Positions 21,832-28,942 of a DNA stretch of 64,000 bases are shown one piece after another. A program made the position numbers and the translations under genes. The DNA comes from Mycobacterium branderi (GTDB taxonomy: Bacteria > Actinomycetota > Actinomycetes > Mycobacteriales > Mycobacteriaceae). Under the pieces are notes generated by a model, which did no database searches, was not told the origin of the DNA, and worked only from the letters and a program-made list of their open reading frames with translations. The stretch is from the NCBI RefSeq assembly GCF_010728725.1, contig NZ_AP022606.1:5022001-5086000 (forward strand), in the 5' to 3' direction. The number at the start of each line of letters is the position of its first letter. The first letter of the stretch is position 1.

Positions 21832-22305
21832 CTAGCCATACAGCCGGTTGGCGCAGGCGATCACCGCGCGCAACGCGGACTGCGTCGCGTCCTTTGAACA
21901 GCCCATCGCCCACTCAGCCCGCACGCCGTCGCTGCCCCGGATGAACGTGGCGATGCTGTCGTCGGAGCGCAGCTGGTGGAACCGCAACATTTCGACCGCG
22001 ATGCCGTGCTGGTAGAGCATCTCGGTCAACGCGGCCACCGGACCGGTCGCGGTGGCGGTGACGGTCTCGATGCGGTCGCCGAAGCCGAGCGTGGCCCGAA
22101 AGGTGCGGGCCTGCGGTCCCAGCCGGGTGGCGGGCCGCTCGGCGTCGGCGCATTCCCACTGGCCGAGCCGCACCGGGCCCGCGCTGGGTGCGTAGGTGGC
22201 AGTGAAGGCGCTCCACGACATTGCGCCGAGAGCCTCCCGGAGCCCACCCGGTAGCGGAACGGGCCCAACGTCGGAGCTGTTCGGAATTAGCTTGGAGATT
22301 GCCAT
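21832..22305 (-). CDS. Stand-alone LeuA regulatory (dimerisation) domain protein
   Basis: 157 residues starting MAISKLIPNSSDVGPVPLPG. The C-terminal hundred residues (FRATLGFGDRIETVTATATGPVAALTEMLYQHGIAVEMLRFHQ, of which at most short parts are shown as motifs, to ALRAVIACANRLYG) resemble the allosteric leucine-binding domain of 2-isopropylmalate synthase. No catalytic TIM barrel is present. Its mRNA leader encodes a short Leu-Leu-Val-Val peptide and a strong hairpin, which independently suggests a link to branched-chain amino acids. It might modify LeuA or act as a leucine sensor; neither is shown. It is convergent with cyp136 copy 2, with three bases between the stops. Confidence 0.7.
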   Translation of the reverse strand: MAISKLIPNSSDVGPVPLPGGLREALGAMSWSAFTATYAPSAGPVRLGQWECADAERPATRLGPQARTFRATLGFGDRIETVTATATGPVAALTEMLYQHGIAVEMLRFHQLRSDDSIATFIRGSDGVRAEWAMGCSKDATQSALRAVIACANRLYG

Positions 22306-22343
22306 GTGCGGTCTTCTCTGGTCTTGAAGGGAGTGACCGACAG

Positions 22344-22412
22344 GTAGTAGCTTCCGACCCACAGCGGGGGGTCGGCCTTGGATCAGACCCCGCTGCGGGT
22401 GCTGGCTACTAC
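22344..22412 (-). promoter_or_regulatory. Large leader hairpin overlapping the leader peptide codons
   Basis: On the minus strand GTAGTAGC (22412-22405) pairs with GCTACTAC (22351-22344). Inside it, CCCGCAGCGGGG-TC pairs with GACCCCCCGCTGTGGG, allowing one G-U pair and a two-base bulge. The 5' arm contains the Val-Val-Ala codons and the rest of the leader peptide. No U-run follows, so control of translation or Rho access is more likely than intrinsic termination. Confidence 0.65.
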
Positions 22413-22427
22413 GAGAAGATGCTGCAC
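22383..22427 (-). CDS. Leader peptide with Leu-Leu-Val-Val codons
   Basis: A 14-residue open frame, VQHLLVVASTRSGV, starting at GTG 22427 and ending TGA. It has no Shine-Dalgarno, but TAGTCT lies eight bases upstream, so it is probably leaderless. Consecutive codons for branched-chain amino acids just ahead of a strong hairpin are the classic design of an attenuation leader. It precedes the LeuA-domain gene by about 80 bp. Confidence 0.6.
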   Translation of the reverse strand: MQHLLVVASTRSGV

Positions 22428-22435
22428 GATCGCCG

Positions 22436-22465
22436 AGACTAGCGGCTGGTGCGGGGCCTCTGCAA
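22436..22465 (-). promoter_or_regulatory. Promoter of the leader peptide and LeuA-domain gene
   Basis: TTGCAG (22465-22460) and TAGTCT (22441-22436) are separated by 18 bases on the minus strand. Transcription from it would start close to the GTG of the leader peptide. Confidence 0.5.
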
Positions 22466-22467
22466 GT

Positions 22468-22866
22468 TCATTCGGACAGCTCTTGGAGAGCCTCCCGAAG
22501 TAATCCGCCCACGGTGTCGGCGATGTCGTCCAGCCCGGGCTCCTTGGTCACGTCAACCATCAGCCGTGGGTCCATCGCGTCGACGATGATCGTGTCCGGT
22601 TCGTCCGGATCGCGGCGCACCACCACATTGCACGGCAGGAGCACGCCGATCTGCCGGAATACGTTGACTGCCTGGTGGGCAAAGCGCGGGTTGCATGCGC
22701 CCAGAATCAGGTAGTCCTCCATGTCCTCGCCGAGCTTGGCTTTCAGTGTCGCCTTCACGTCGATTTCGCTGAGCACGCCAAACCCCTTCTGCGCGAGCGC
22801 TTCCCGGGTGCGGGCGACGGCGTCGTCGAATGTGGTGTGCAGGGTCGTCGACAGCGCGATGCTCAT
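22468..22866 (-). CDS. DUF302 family protein
   Basis: 132 residues, MSIALSTTLHTTFDDAVART. The family hallmarks are visible: ALAQKGFGVLSEIDVKATLKAKL, YLILGACNP, and LLPCNVVVRRD, where the Cys is commonly conserved. DUF302 proteins are small dimers, some linked to sulfide or redox stress, but no general function is known. It is soluble with no signal peptide, and is upstream of the LeuA-domain leader on the same strand. Confidence 0.85.
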   Translation of the reverse strand: MSIALSTTLHTTFDDAVARTREALAQKGFGVLSEIDVKATLKAKLGEDMEDYLILGACNPRFAHQAVNVFRQIGVLLPCNVVVRRDPDEPDTIIVDAMDPRLMVDVTKEPGLDDIADTVGGLLREALQELSE

Positions 22867-22922
22867 GGTCGACTCCTCTCTTCTCGGCCGAGACTACCCG
22901 GCTCGCCCGCGGTCATAAACCG

Positions 22923-24299
22923 CTAAAGCCACCACGACGCCGCGGCATCCAGGTGGCGTCGGGCGCGGTGGCGGGCCAGGCTGTCGTCGCCGTCGGCGAT
23001 CGCCTCGATGATGCGCCGGTGCGCGTGTTGGACGTCGGCAAAATCGCTGCGGCTCGGGAGCTTCTGCTCGGTGGCGGCCCATTGGCGACGGAACAGCTCG
23101 ACGAGGATCCGCAGGAACAAACCCAGCACGGCGTTGCCGGCCAGCTGCGCCATCCCGCTGTGAAACAGAAACTCTTCCATGCCGGCCTTGCGCGGATCGT
23201 CCCCGGTTTGCTCGATGACCTGCCGGTGCGTGCCGAGAAAGGCCCGCACCTCGGGAGCGTCGTGTCTGCTGACAACCTTTGCCACATTGTCGATTTCGAT
23301 GGCGTCGCGCACCAGGCGCAGGTCGTCGCGGCTGGGTTGACGGTACTGCAGGTAGAGCGCGATGGTGTCAATGCTGGCCTGTGCCTGTGGTTTTCCCACC
23401 ACCAGGCCGCCGCCGGGACCCCGTCGCATTCGGGCGACGCCATGGTATTCCAGGAGCCGCACCGCTTCGCGCAGCACCGAGCGGCTGACTCGATAGCGTT
23501 CCAGCAGCTGAGCCTCGGTGCCGAAAATGGAACCGACTTGCCAGCCGCTGGCGGCGATGTCGTCGCGGACCGCGGCCGCCAACGTTTCAGCGAGCTTGGC
23601 GGGCGTCGCCCCGGGATCCGACGTGCGCGGCCGACGCCGGCTGCGATGTCGTTGCAGCCACGCCGTCACGGCCTCGACGTGACGTTCGCTGAGCGTCTTG
23701 GCGCGCGCCGAGTCGCCGGCAGTGACGGCGGCGACGATCTCGGCGTGGTCGGCGCGTGTCGCCTCCAACGCCTCGGCGTCCGCGCGCGAACCCCGGGCGA
23801 ATTGCGCGGTCAGGCGCATCAAGATGTCGATAAACAGCTGCAGCACCGGGTTTTTGGACTCCGCAGCGAGCGCCGTGTGGAATTCGTGCTGCGACGCCGT
23901 CTGCAGCATGGCGCGCAGCCGTTCGATGCCGGTCTCGTCGATGTGCTCGGCGGCGAGTACGGCCGCCAACGGCTCGAGCAGCAGGCGCGCGGCCAGCAGG
24001 TCGCCGATCGTGGTGCCCTGATGCTCCAGGTAGATGACGACGGCGTTGGTTGCCGCGGCGGCGTCGGGCTCGCAGACCAGCAATCCGCCGCCGGGCCCAC
24101 GACGCATCCGCGCGACCTGATGGTGCTCGACAAGGCGCACGGCTTCCCGCAGCACCGAGCGGCTGACGTGGTAACGCTGTTGCAATAGGTGCTCTGATCC
24201 CAGCGATTCACCGACCGGCCAGCCGCGGCGAATGATGTCGGCCTCGATGCGGCGGGCGATCTGGGTAGCCCGCTTGTCGGGGCGTAATGGGGCGGTCAA
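22923..24299 (-). CDS. Double GntR/FadR-type regulator (Rv3060c-like)
   Basis: 458 residues formed by two complete GntR units in tandem. Each has a winged helix (first SEHLLQQRYHVSRSVLREAV near residue 35, second TEAQLLERYRVSRSVLREAV near 260), each followed by the same sequence ARMRRGPGGGL and a FadR/FCD-like helical ligand domain. One polypeptide thus carries two DNA-binding and two effector domains, which GntR proteins normally gain by dimerising. The TTG at 24299 is the most likely start but has no clear ribosome site. Its neighbours are lipid-oxidation genes (thiolase, DUF35, fadE22), so an acyl-CoA type effector is plausible. Confidence 0.85.
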   Translation of the reverse strand: MTAPLRPDKRATQIARRIEADIIRRGWPVGESLGSEHLLQQRYHVSRSVLREAVRLVEHHQVARMRRGPGGGLLVCEPDAAAATNAVVIYLEHQGTTIGDLLAARLLLEPLAAVLAAEHIDETGIERLRAMLQTASQHEFHTALAAESKNPVLQLFIDILMRLTAQFARGSRADAEALEATRADHAEIVAAVTAGDSARAKTLSERHVEAVTAWLQRHRSRRRPRTSDPGATPAKLAETLAAAVRDDIAASGWQVGSIFGTEAQLLERYRVSRSVLREAVRLLEYHGVARMRRGPGGGLVVGKPQAQASIDTIALYLQYRQPSRDDLRLVRDAIEIDNVAKVVSRHDAPEVRAFLGTHRQVIEQTGDDPRKAGMEEFLFHSGMAQLAGNAVLGLFLRILVELFRRQWAATEQKLPSRSDFADVQHAHRRIIEAIADGDDSLARHRARRHLDAAASWWL

Positions 24300-24321
24300 G
24301 TGTGCACTGCCCCAACGGTAT

Positions 24322-25470
24322 TCAGCATGTCAGCAGCATGCAGCCGGCAATCGGGCCGCCACCCGCAGCGACCACCGCGACCTGTGGGCGATGCGGCACC
24401 TGCCGCTCACCCGCTCCTCCGCGCAGCTGCAGGCAGGCTTCGTGCAGCACCCAGTAACCGTGCATGCGCCCGGCCGACAGTTGACCGCCGTAGGTGTTCA
24501 GCGGCAGGACGCCGTCGCGGGCGATGCGCTCCGCACCCTCGACGAAAGGCCCGGCCTCGCCGTCCCCGCAGAGGCCCAACGCTTCCAGCCACGCCAGAGT
24601 GAGAAACGTAAAGCCGTCGTACAACTCGGCGATCTCGATATCGGCCGGCGTCAGGTAGGTTCGCGACCACATCTGTGCCGCAGCGTCGGTAGCCGCCATC
24701 TTGGGGTAGTCGGGGCGGTGAAACCAGCCACCGGCGCCATCGGACCCGCCGATGGCCTCCACCGCGACCGGCGGTTGCGGGCAGTCGGCGGCATATTCAG
24801 CGGCCGAGACCACCACGGCGATCGAGCCGTCGACGGGGACGTCGCAATCCAGCAGTCCGAACGGCGAGGAGACCGGCCTTGCGGCCAGGTAGTCGGCCAT
24901 TGTCAGCGGTTCGCGGTACACCGCAAGCGGATTCAACGCGGCGTTGCGCCGGCTGTTGATGGCCAACCAGCCCAGCTGCTCCTTCGTGGTGCCGTAGAGG
25001 TGCATGTGTCGCCGGCAGTGCAGCGCCAGCCAGTTGGCCGCCGAATAGGCATGCGCGGCAAGGAGTTCGGGGATGTCGTCCATTCCGCCGATGCTGGGCT
25101 GATCGCCGGTCATGTTGGCCGGCACCGAGCCGCCGATCATCTGGACCGTTCGATACACCAGCACATGGCGGGCCTGTTTGTCGGCGACCGCATGACACGC
25201 CGCCATTACCGGGGTCAGCAGGCCGGCCGTACCGAACCCGGATTTGTAGTCCGCCGCTTCGATACCCAGTGCGGCGGCGACTTCCGGCACCGGAGTGTCG
25301 CCGAGGCTGGCGACGCCGTCGATGTCGGCGACGGTCAGACCGGCGTCGGCGATGGCGGCGCGCACCGCCTCGCACGTGAGCTCCAGCCCGGGAATGCCGG
25401 TGCGACGGCCGATTCGCGAGATTCCGATTCCGGACAGGATCGCGTTCTTCTCGAAGTGTCGGCTTGGCAC
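24322..25470 (-). CDS. Lipid-transfer-type thiolase (Ltp/SCP-x family)
   Basis: 382 residues, thiolase fold of the SCP-x/Ltp class. Recognisable parts are ILSGIGISRIGRRTG, the region GFGTAGLLTPVMAACHAVA in the place of the nucleophile loop, DVPVDGSIAVVVS, AELYDGFTFLTLAWLEALG and LPLNTYGGQLSAGRMHG. The classical thiolase active-site Cys is not evident, as in Ltp2-like aldolases. Those act with a DUF35 partner to split side-chain aldol CoA thioesters in sterol catabolism. A DUF35 gene is divergent 24 bp away, which supports that model. The GTG at 25470 is six bases after TACACT, so it is leaderless. Confidence 0.82.
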   Translation of the reverse strand: MPSRHFEKNAILSGIGISRIGRRTGIPGLELTCEAVRAAIADAGLTVADIDGVASLGDTPVPEVAAALGIEAADYKSGFGTAGLLTPVMAACHAVADKQARHVLVYRTVQMIGGSVPANMTGDQPSIGGMDDIPELLAAHAYSAANWLALHCRRHMHLYGTTKEQLGWLAINSRRNAALNPLAVYREPLTMADYLAARPVSSPFGLLDCDVPVDGSIAVVVSAAEYAADCPQPPVAVEAIGGSDGAGGWFHRPDYPKMAATDAAAQMWSRTYLTPADIEIAELYDGFTFLTLAWLEALGLCGDGEAGPFVEGAERIARDGVLPLNTYGGQLSAGRMHGYWVLHEACLQLRGGAGERQVPHRPQVAVVAAGGGPIAGCMLLTC

Positions 25471-25472
25471 CA

Positions 25473-25486
25473 AAAGAGTGTACTGT
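25473..25486. promoter_or_regulatory. Overlapping divergent -10 elements of the thiolase and DUF35 genes
   Basis: TACACT (minus strand, 25482-25477) lies six bases before the thiolase GTG, and TACTGT (plus strand, 25481-25486) lies seven bases before the DUF35 GTG. The two share two bases, so polymerase should not occupy both at once. The minus-strand 12-mer AGTACACTCTTT (25484-25473) also occurs before fadE22. Confidence 0.6.
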
Positions 25487-25493
25487 ATTGCGC

Positions 25494-25817
25494 GTGGCAG
25501 ACCGGGGGTTTCTCGTCGAGCATTGCGATCCATGCACCCGCTGGGTGCACCCGCCGGCCGGCGTATGCCCGGACTGCGGCGGCCCGCTGACCGCCCGGCC
25601 GGTATCCGGGCGGGGCACGGTGTTCACCTACACGGTCAACTTCCACCCCTACAACCCCGATATACCGACGCCGTATGTGATTGCGATCGTCGAGCTGGAC
25701 GAGGGACTTCGGGTGGCCGCCAATGTCGTTGACTGCGAACCCGACTCGGTGACATGCGGCATGCCGGTCGAGGTGCGACCCGACGAGACGAGGCTGGTCT
25801 TCGGACCTGCTACTTGA
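25494..25817 (+). CDS. DUF35 OB-fold acyl-CoA-associated protein
   Basis: 107 residues. A rubredoxin-like zinc knuckle, CDPC and CPDC (HCDPCTRWVHPPAGVCPDCG), precedes an OB-fold with GRGTVFTYTVNFHPY and PYVIAIVELDEG. DUF35 proteins bind acyl-CoA and partner with thiolase-like enzymes, as in the Ltp2-ChsH2 retro-aldolase. The divergent thiolase is the obvious partner. The GTG at 25494 fits a leaderless message, whereas the upstream in-frame TTG at 25464 would lie inside the thiolase gene. Its stop overlaps the fadE22 stop by eight bases. Confidence 0.8.
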   Translation: MADRGFLVEHCDPCTRWVHPPAGVCPDCGGPLTARPVSGRGTVFTYTVNFHPYNPDIPTPYVIAIVELDEGLRVAANVVDCEPDSVTCGMPVEVRPDETRLVFGPAT

Positions 25818-27966
25818 TCAGCGGGTCACGCGGCATGCCCAGAATCCGCTCGGCGATCTGGTTGCGCGTGACCTCCGAGGTGCCGCCGGCGATGGCCATG
25901 CCACGCGCGCCCATCAGCATCCGGCTGACCAGTCCTGCGGGGCCGTCGGCCAGGGCGAGCTCGGGTCCCAGCAGCGCCGCGCCGATCGCGGCGCCCTCGA
26001 TCATGTGCTCGGCGAGCGTGAGTTTGGTGATGTTGCCTTCCGGCCCCGGGCCCGCTCCCTCGATGCTGCGGGCGGCGCGGCGCAGGTTCAACAGCCGCAG
26101 AGCGTGTTCTCCGGCCAGGAAGGCGCCGACGCGAACCGTCGCTCCCGCCAAGTGATTTGCCCGCTGCTGGGGGAGTTGCACCAGCTGTGCGCCGACGCCT
26201 TGGTAGTACGACGTGCCGCCGCCGATGCTGACCCGCTCGTTGCCCAGCGTCGCGCGGGCCACCGTCCATCCGGTGTTGGGTTCGCCGACGACATCCTCGT
26301 CGGGAACGAAGACGTCGTTGAAGAACACCTCGTTGAAGTCGGAGCCACCGGTGATCTGGCGCAGCGGGCGCACTTCGACCCCGGGCGCCTTCATGTCGAT
26401 GATCACCGTGGTGATGCCGGCGTGCTTGGGCGCGTCGGGATCGGTGCGCACGGTGGCCAGGCCGCGACGGCAGTAGTGGGCGCCGCTGGTCCACACCTTC
26501 TGCCCGTTGATCTTCCAGCCGCCGTCGACCCGGGTTGCCCGGGTCTTGATGCCCGCCGCGTCCGATCCGGCGTCGGGCTCGGAGAAGAGCTGACACCAGA
26601 TCTCCTCTTGGCGCAGCGCCTTCTCGACGAATCTTTCGATCTGCGAAGGGGTTCCGTGCTGGATCAGCGTCAGAATGACCCATCCGGTGATCTGGTAGTC
26701 CGGCCGCTTGACACCCGCCGCGGTGAACTCCTGCTCGATCACCAGCTGCTCGACCGCGTCGGCGGCAAGGCCCCAGGGTTTGGGCCAGTGCGGCATCACG
26801 TAGCCGGTCGCGATCAGCCGGTCCAGCTGCCCCTTCTTGTCCAGTGCGGCGATTTCGGCGGCATCGGCGCGCACCCGGCCACGCAGTTCTTCGGCTTCGG
26901 GCGGCAGATCCAGGCTGTTGGCCCGGGTGACGCCGGCGGCGGTGCGATCGAACACGTCCTGCGGCGGCGCATCGCCACCGAATAGCGCCCGGTCGGTCAG
27001 GGCGCGACGCAGGTGCAGATGCGCGTCGTGCTCCCACGTGAATCCGATGCCGCCGTGTACTTGGATGTTCAGTTCGGCGTTGCGTGCGTATGCCGGGAAC
27101 GCCAGCGTGGCGGCGACTGCGGCGGCCAGCCGGAACTGGTCTTCGTCTTCGCCGGCCGCCCTTGACGCATCCCACACCGCGGCGGTCGCGGACTCGGCGC
27201 CCACCAGCATGTTGGCGCAATGATGTTTCACCGCTTGGAAAGTGGCGATGGTGCGGCCGAATTGCTGGCGCACCTTGGCGTAGTCGACCGCGGCGTCGAC
27301 GCAGTCCGACGCCCCGCCCACCGCCTCGGCGGCCAGCAGCGTGCGCGCCCGCGCCAGCGCGGATTGCCGAGCGCCCGGCAGGACCTCAACCGTGACGTTC
27401 TGCAAGGTGACCCGCCCCGAGCGACGGGTCGGATCGAGGTTTTTGGGCACGTCGACCGTCACGCCGTCGCGGCGCCGATCCAGCAGCAGCACGTCGTCGC
27501 CCGCCGCGATCAGCAGCAGCTCGGCGAGCCCGGCGCCCAACACGATTCCCGCGTCGCCGTTGGCGGCACCGCCGTCGATGCGGACGTCACCGCCCAGACC
27601 GATACCGGCGGTGACGGTGCCGTCGATCAGCCCCGGCAGCAGCCGCGCCTTCTGTTCGTCGGTGCCGTCCCTGGCGATGACGGCTGAGGCGATCACGGTC
27701 GGCACGAATGGTCCCGGCGCTACCGCGCGGCCGAGTTCTTCGATCACCACGACAAGTTCTGGCAGGCCGTAGCCCGAGCCGCCGTGTTCTTCGTCGATAT
27801 GCAGGCCGAGCCAGCCGAGTTCGACGAGGTCTTGCCAGAACGGCGGGCGCGACTCGTCGGCCGAATCCAGCAGCGAGCGCGCCGCCCAGCGCGCCTTTTG
27901 CGAGGTCAAGAATGCTCGGGCCACCTCGGCGAGTTCGCGATGGTCGTCGGTCAATGCGATAGCCAT
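25810..27966 (-). CDS. fadE22: Acyl-CoA dehydrogenase FadE22 (two-domain fusion)
   Basis: 718 residues made of two acyl-CoA dehydrogenase units. Unit one (about 1-335) has FGRTIATFQAVKHHCANM and HGGIGFTWEHDAHLHLRR. Unit two (about 345-718) has LFSEPDAGSDAAG, KINGQKVWTSGAHY, and the C-terminal MAIAGGTSEVTRNQIAERIL. The architecture mirrors the alpha/beta heterotetrameric steroid-CoA dehydrogenases (FadE26/27 type) joined in one chain. FAD-dependent desaturation of an acyl- or steroid-CoA is expected. GGAGG lies before the ATG at 27966. Confidence 0.93.
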   Translation of the reverse strand: MAIALTDDHRELAEVARAFLTSQKARWAARSLLDSADESRPPFWQDLVELGWLGLHIDEEHGGSGYGLPELVVVIEELGRAVAPGPFVPTVIASAVIARDGTDEQKARLLPGLIDGTVTAGIGLGGDVRIDGGAANGDAGIVLGAGLAELLLIAAGDDVLLLDRRRDGVTVDVPKNLDPTRRSGRVTLQNVTVEVLPGARQSALARARTLLAAEAVGGASDCVDAAVDYAKVRQQFGRTIATFQAVKHHCANMLVGAESATAAVWDASRAAGEDEDQFRLAAAVAATLAFPAYARNAELNIQVHGGIGFTWEHDAHLHLRRALTDRALFGGDAPPQDVFDRTAAGVTRANSLDLPPEAEELRGRVRADAAEIAALDKKGQLDRLIATGYVMPHWPKPWGLAADAVEQLVIEQEFTAAGVKRPDYQITGWVILTLIQHGTPSQIERFVEKALRQEEIWCQLFSEPDAGSDAAGIKTRATRVDGGWKINGQKVWTSGAHYCRRGLATVRTDPDAPKHAGITTVIIDMKAPGVEVRPLRQITGGSDFNEVFFNDVFVPDEDVVGEPNTGWTVARATLGNERVSIGGGTSYYQGVGAQLVQLPQQRANHLAGATVRVGAFLAGEHALRLLNLRRAARSIEGAGPGPEGNITKLTLAEHMIEGAAIGAALLGPELALADGPAGLVSRMLMGARGMAIAGGTSEVTRNQIAERILGMPRDPLIK

Positions 27967-27997
27967 CAGGGGGCCTCCTCGTCGATGTGCGCCGACT

Positions 27998-28009
27998 AAA
28001 GAGTGTACT
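27998..28009 (-). promoter_or_regulatory. fadE22 promoter with the motif shared with the thiolase
   Basis: The minus strand reads AGTACACTCTTT, identical over twelve bases to the thiolase promoter at 25484-25473. TACACT can be the -10 element, leaving a leader of about 30 bases with a GGAGG ribosome site before the fadE22 ATG. Confidence 0.5.
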
Positions 28010-28022
28010 TAATCGAGTCGGA

Positions 28023-28084
28023 CCGCGAGACAGACGCCTGGGCTGTGTTCAGCCGGGGTAACGACCCTCGCGTCTGTCTCGCGG
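28023..28084 (-). terminator. Large hairpin after the SDR gene
   Basis: CCGCGAGACAGACGC (28023-28037) is repeated inverted at 28070-28084, a perfect 15-bp stem. The loop contains a smaller GGCTG/CAGCC hairpin. It begins nine bases beyond the SDR stop and upstream of the fadE22 promoter. There is no U-run. Confidence 0.5.
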
Positions 28085-28092
28085 CCAGCCCG

Positions 28093-28857
28093 CTACTTGG
28101 GCGCGAACCGCTGCCCGGCGTCCAGGCGCAAGCACTGACCGTTGAGCATCGGGTTGTCCACGATGGCCGCGACCAGCTTGGCGTACTCCTCGGGGCGGCC
28201 AAGACGCTTGGGAAACGCGGCATCCTTGGTCAGCGCAATGGCGTACTCGTCGGGAATGCCCTTGGTGAGCCCGGTCGCGAACAGGCTGGGCGCGATCGCG
28301 AGCACGCGGATGCCCATCGAGCCGAGGTCACGCGCCATCGTCAGGCACATGCCGGCGATGCCTGCCTTGGCCGCGGTGTAGGCGACCTGCCCGATCTGAC
28401 CCTCGAACGCCGCGATCGAGGCGGTGTTGATGATGACGCCGCGCTCCTCGTCCTCGGGTTCGTTCTTGGCCATGTGCGCAGCGGCCAGCCGGCTGATGTT
28501 GAACGTGGCGATGAGGTTGAGATCGATCACCGACTGGAAGGATTCGAGGTCGTGCGGACCGGACTTGGACAACGTCCGCTTGGCGATGCCGCCACCGGCC
28601 GTCGTCACCACCACGTGCAGCCCGCCGAGAGCGTCGACCGCGGCCTGCAGTGTCTCCTCGGTGCCGGCGAAGTCGGTGACGTCGACCGGATAGAACGTGC
28701 CGCCGCCTTTGAGGCCCGCGGCCACCTCCTTGCCGTCGGAGCCCTCACGGTCGAGCACCGCGACGCTCGCCCCGCGCTCGGCCAGCAGCTCGGCCGTCGC
28801 GCGGCCCATGCCCGACGCGCCGCCGATGACGACGACCTTCTTGCCGTTGATCTCCAT
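28093..28857 (-). CDS. SDR, 3-hydroxyacyl-CoA dehydrogenase type
   Basis: 254 residues. The NAD-binding motif is [10 protein letters not shown] (about 12-21), with TTAGGG near 85. The catalytic triad is Ser in INTASIAA, and Tyr and Lys in VAYTAAKAG. The overall sequence resembles type-II 3-hydroxyacyl-CoA dehydrogenases (HSD17B10 group), including the near-terminal [12 protein letters not shown]. It lies on the same strand as fadE22 and could supply the next oxidation step of the same pathway. It is divergent from ligB over 85 bp. Confidence 0.87.
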   Translation of the reverse strand: MEINGKKVVVIGGASGMGRATAELLAERGASVAVLDREGSDGKEVAAGLKGGGTFYPVDVTDFAGTEETLQAAVDALGGLHVVVTTAGGGIAKRTLSKSGPHDLESFQSVIDLNLIATFNISRLAAAHMAKNEPEDEERGVIINTASIAAFEGQIGQVAYTAAKAGIAGMCLTMARDLGSMGIRVLAIAPSLFATGLTKGIPDEYAIALTKDAAFPKRLGRPEEYAKLVAAIVDNPMLNGQCLRLDAGQRFAPK

Positions 28858-28942
28858 TCAAACCTCCTCGTTTGACCCGTTGCCACAGCACGCTATCGCG
28901 GCGCCGCCCGCCGTTGTCGGCCAGCCGTGCCAAGGTGAACTG

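Noticed and set aside
22306..22450. T-box riboswitch before the LeuA-domain gene
   Set aside because: No T-box sequence or specifier stem is evident. The leader peptide with Leu and Val codons explains the structure better.
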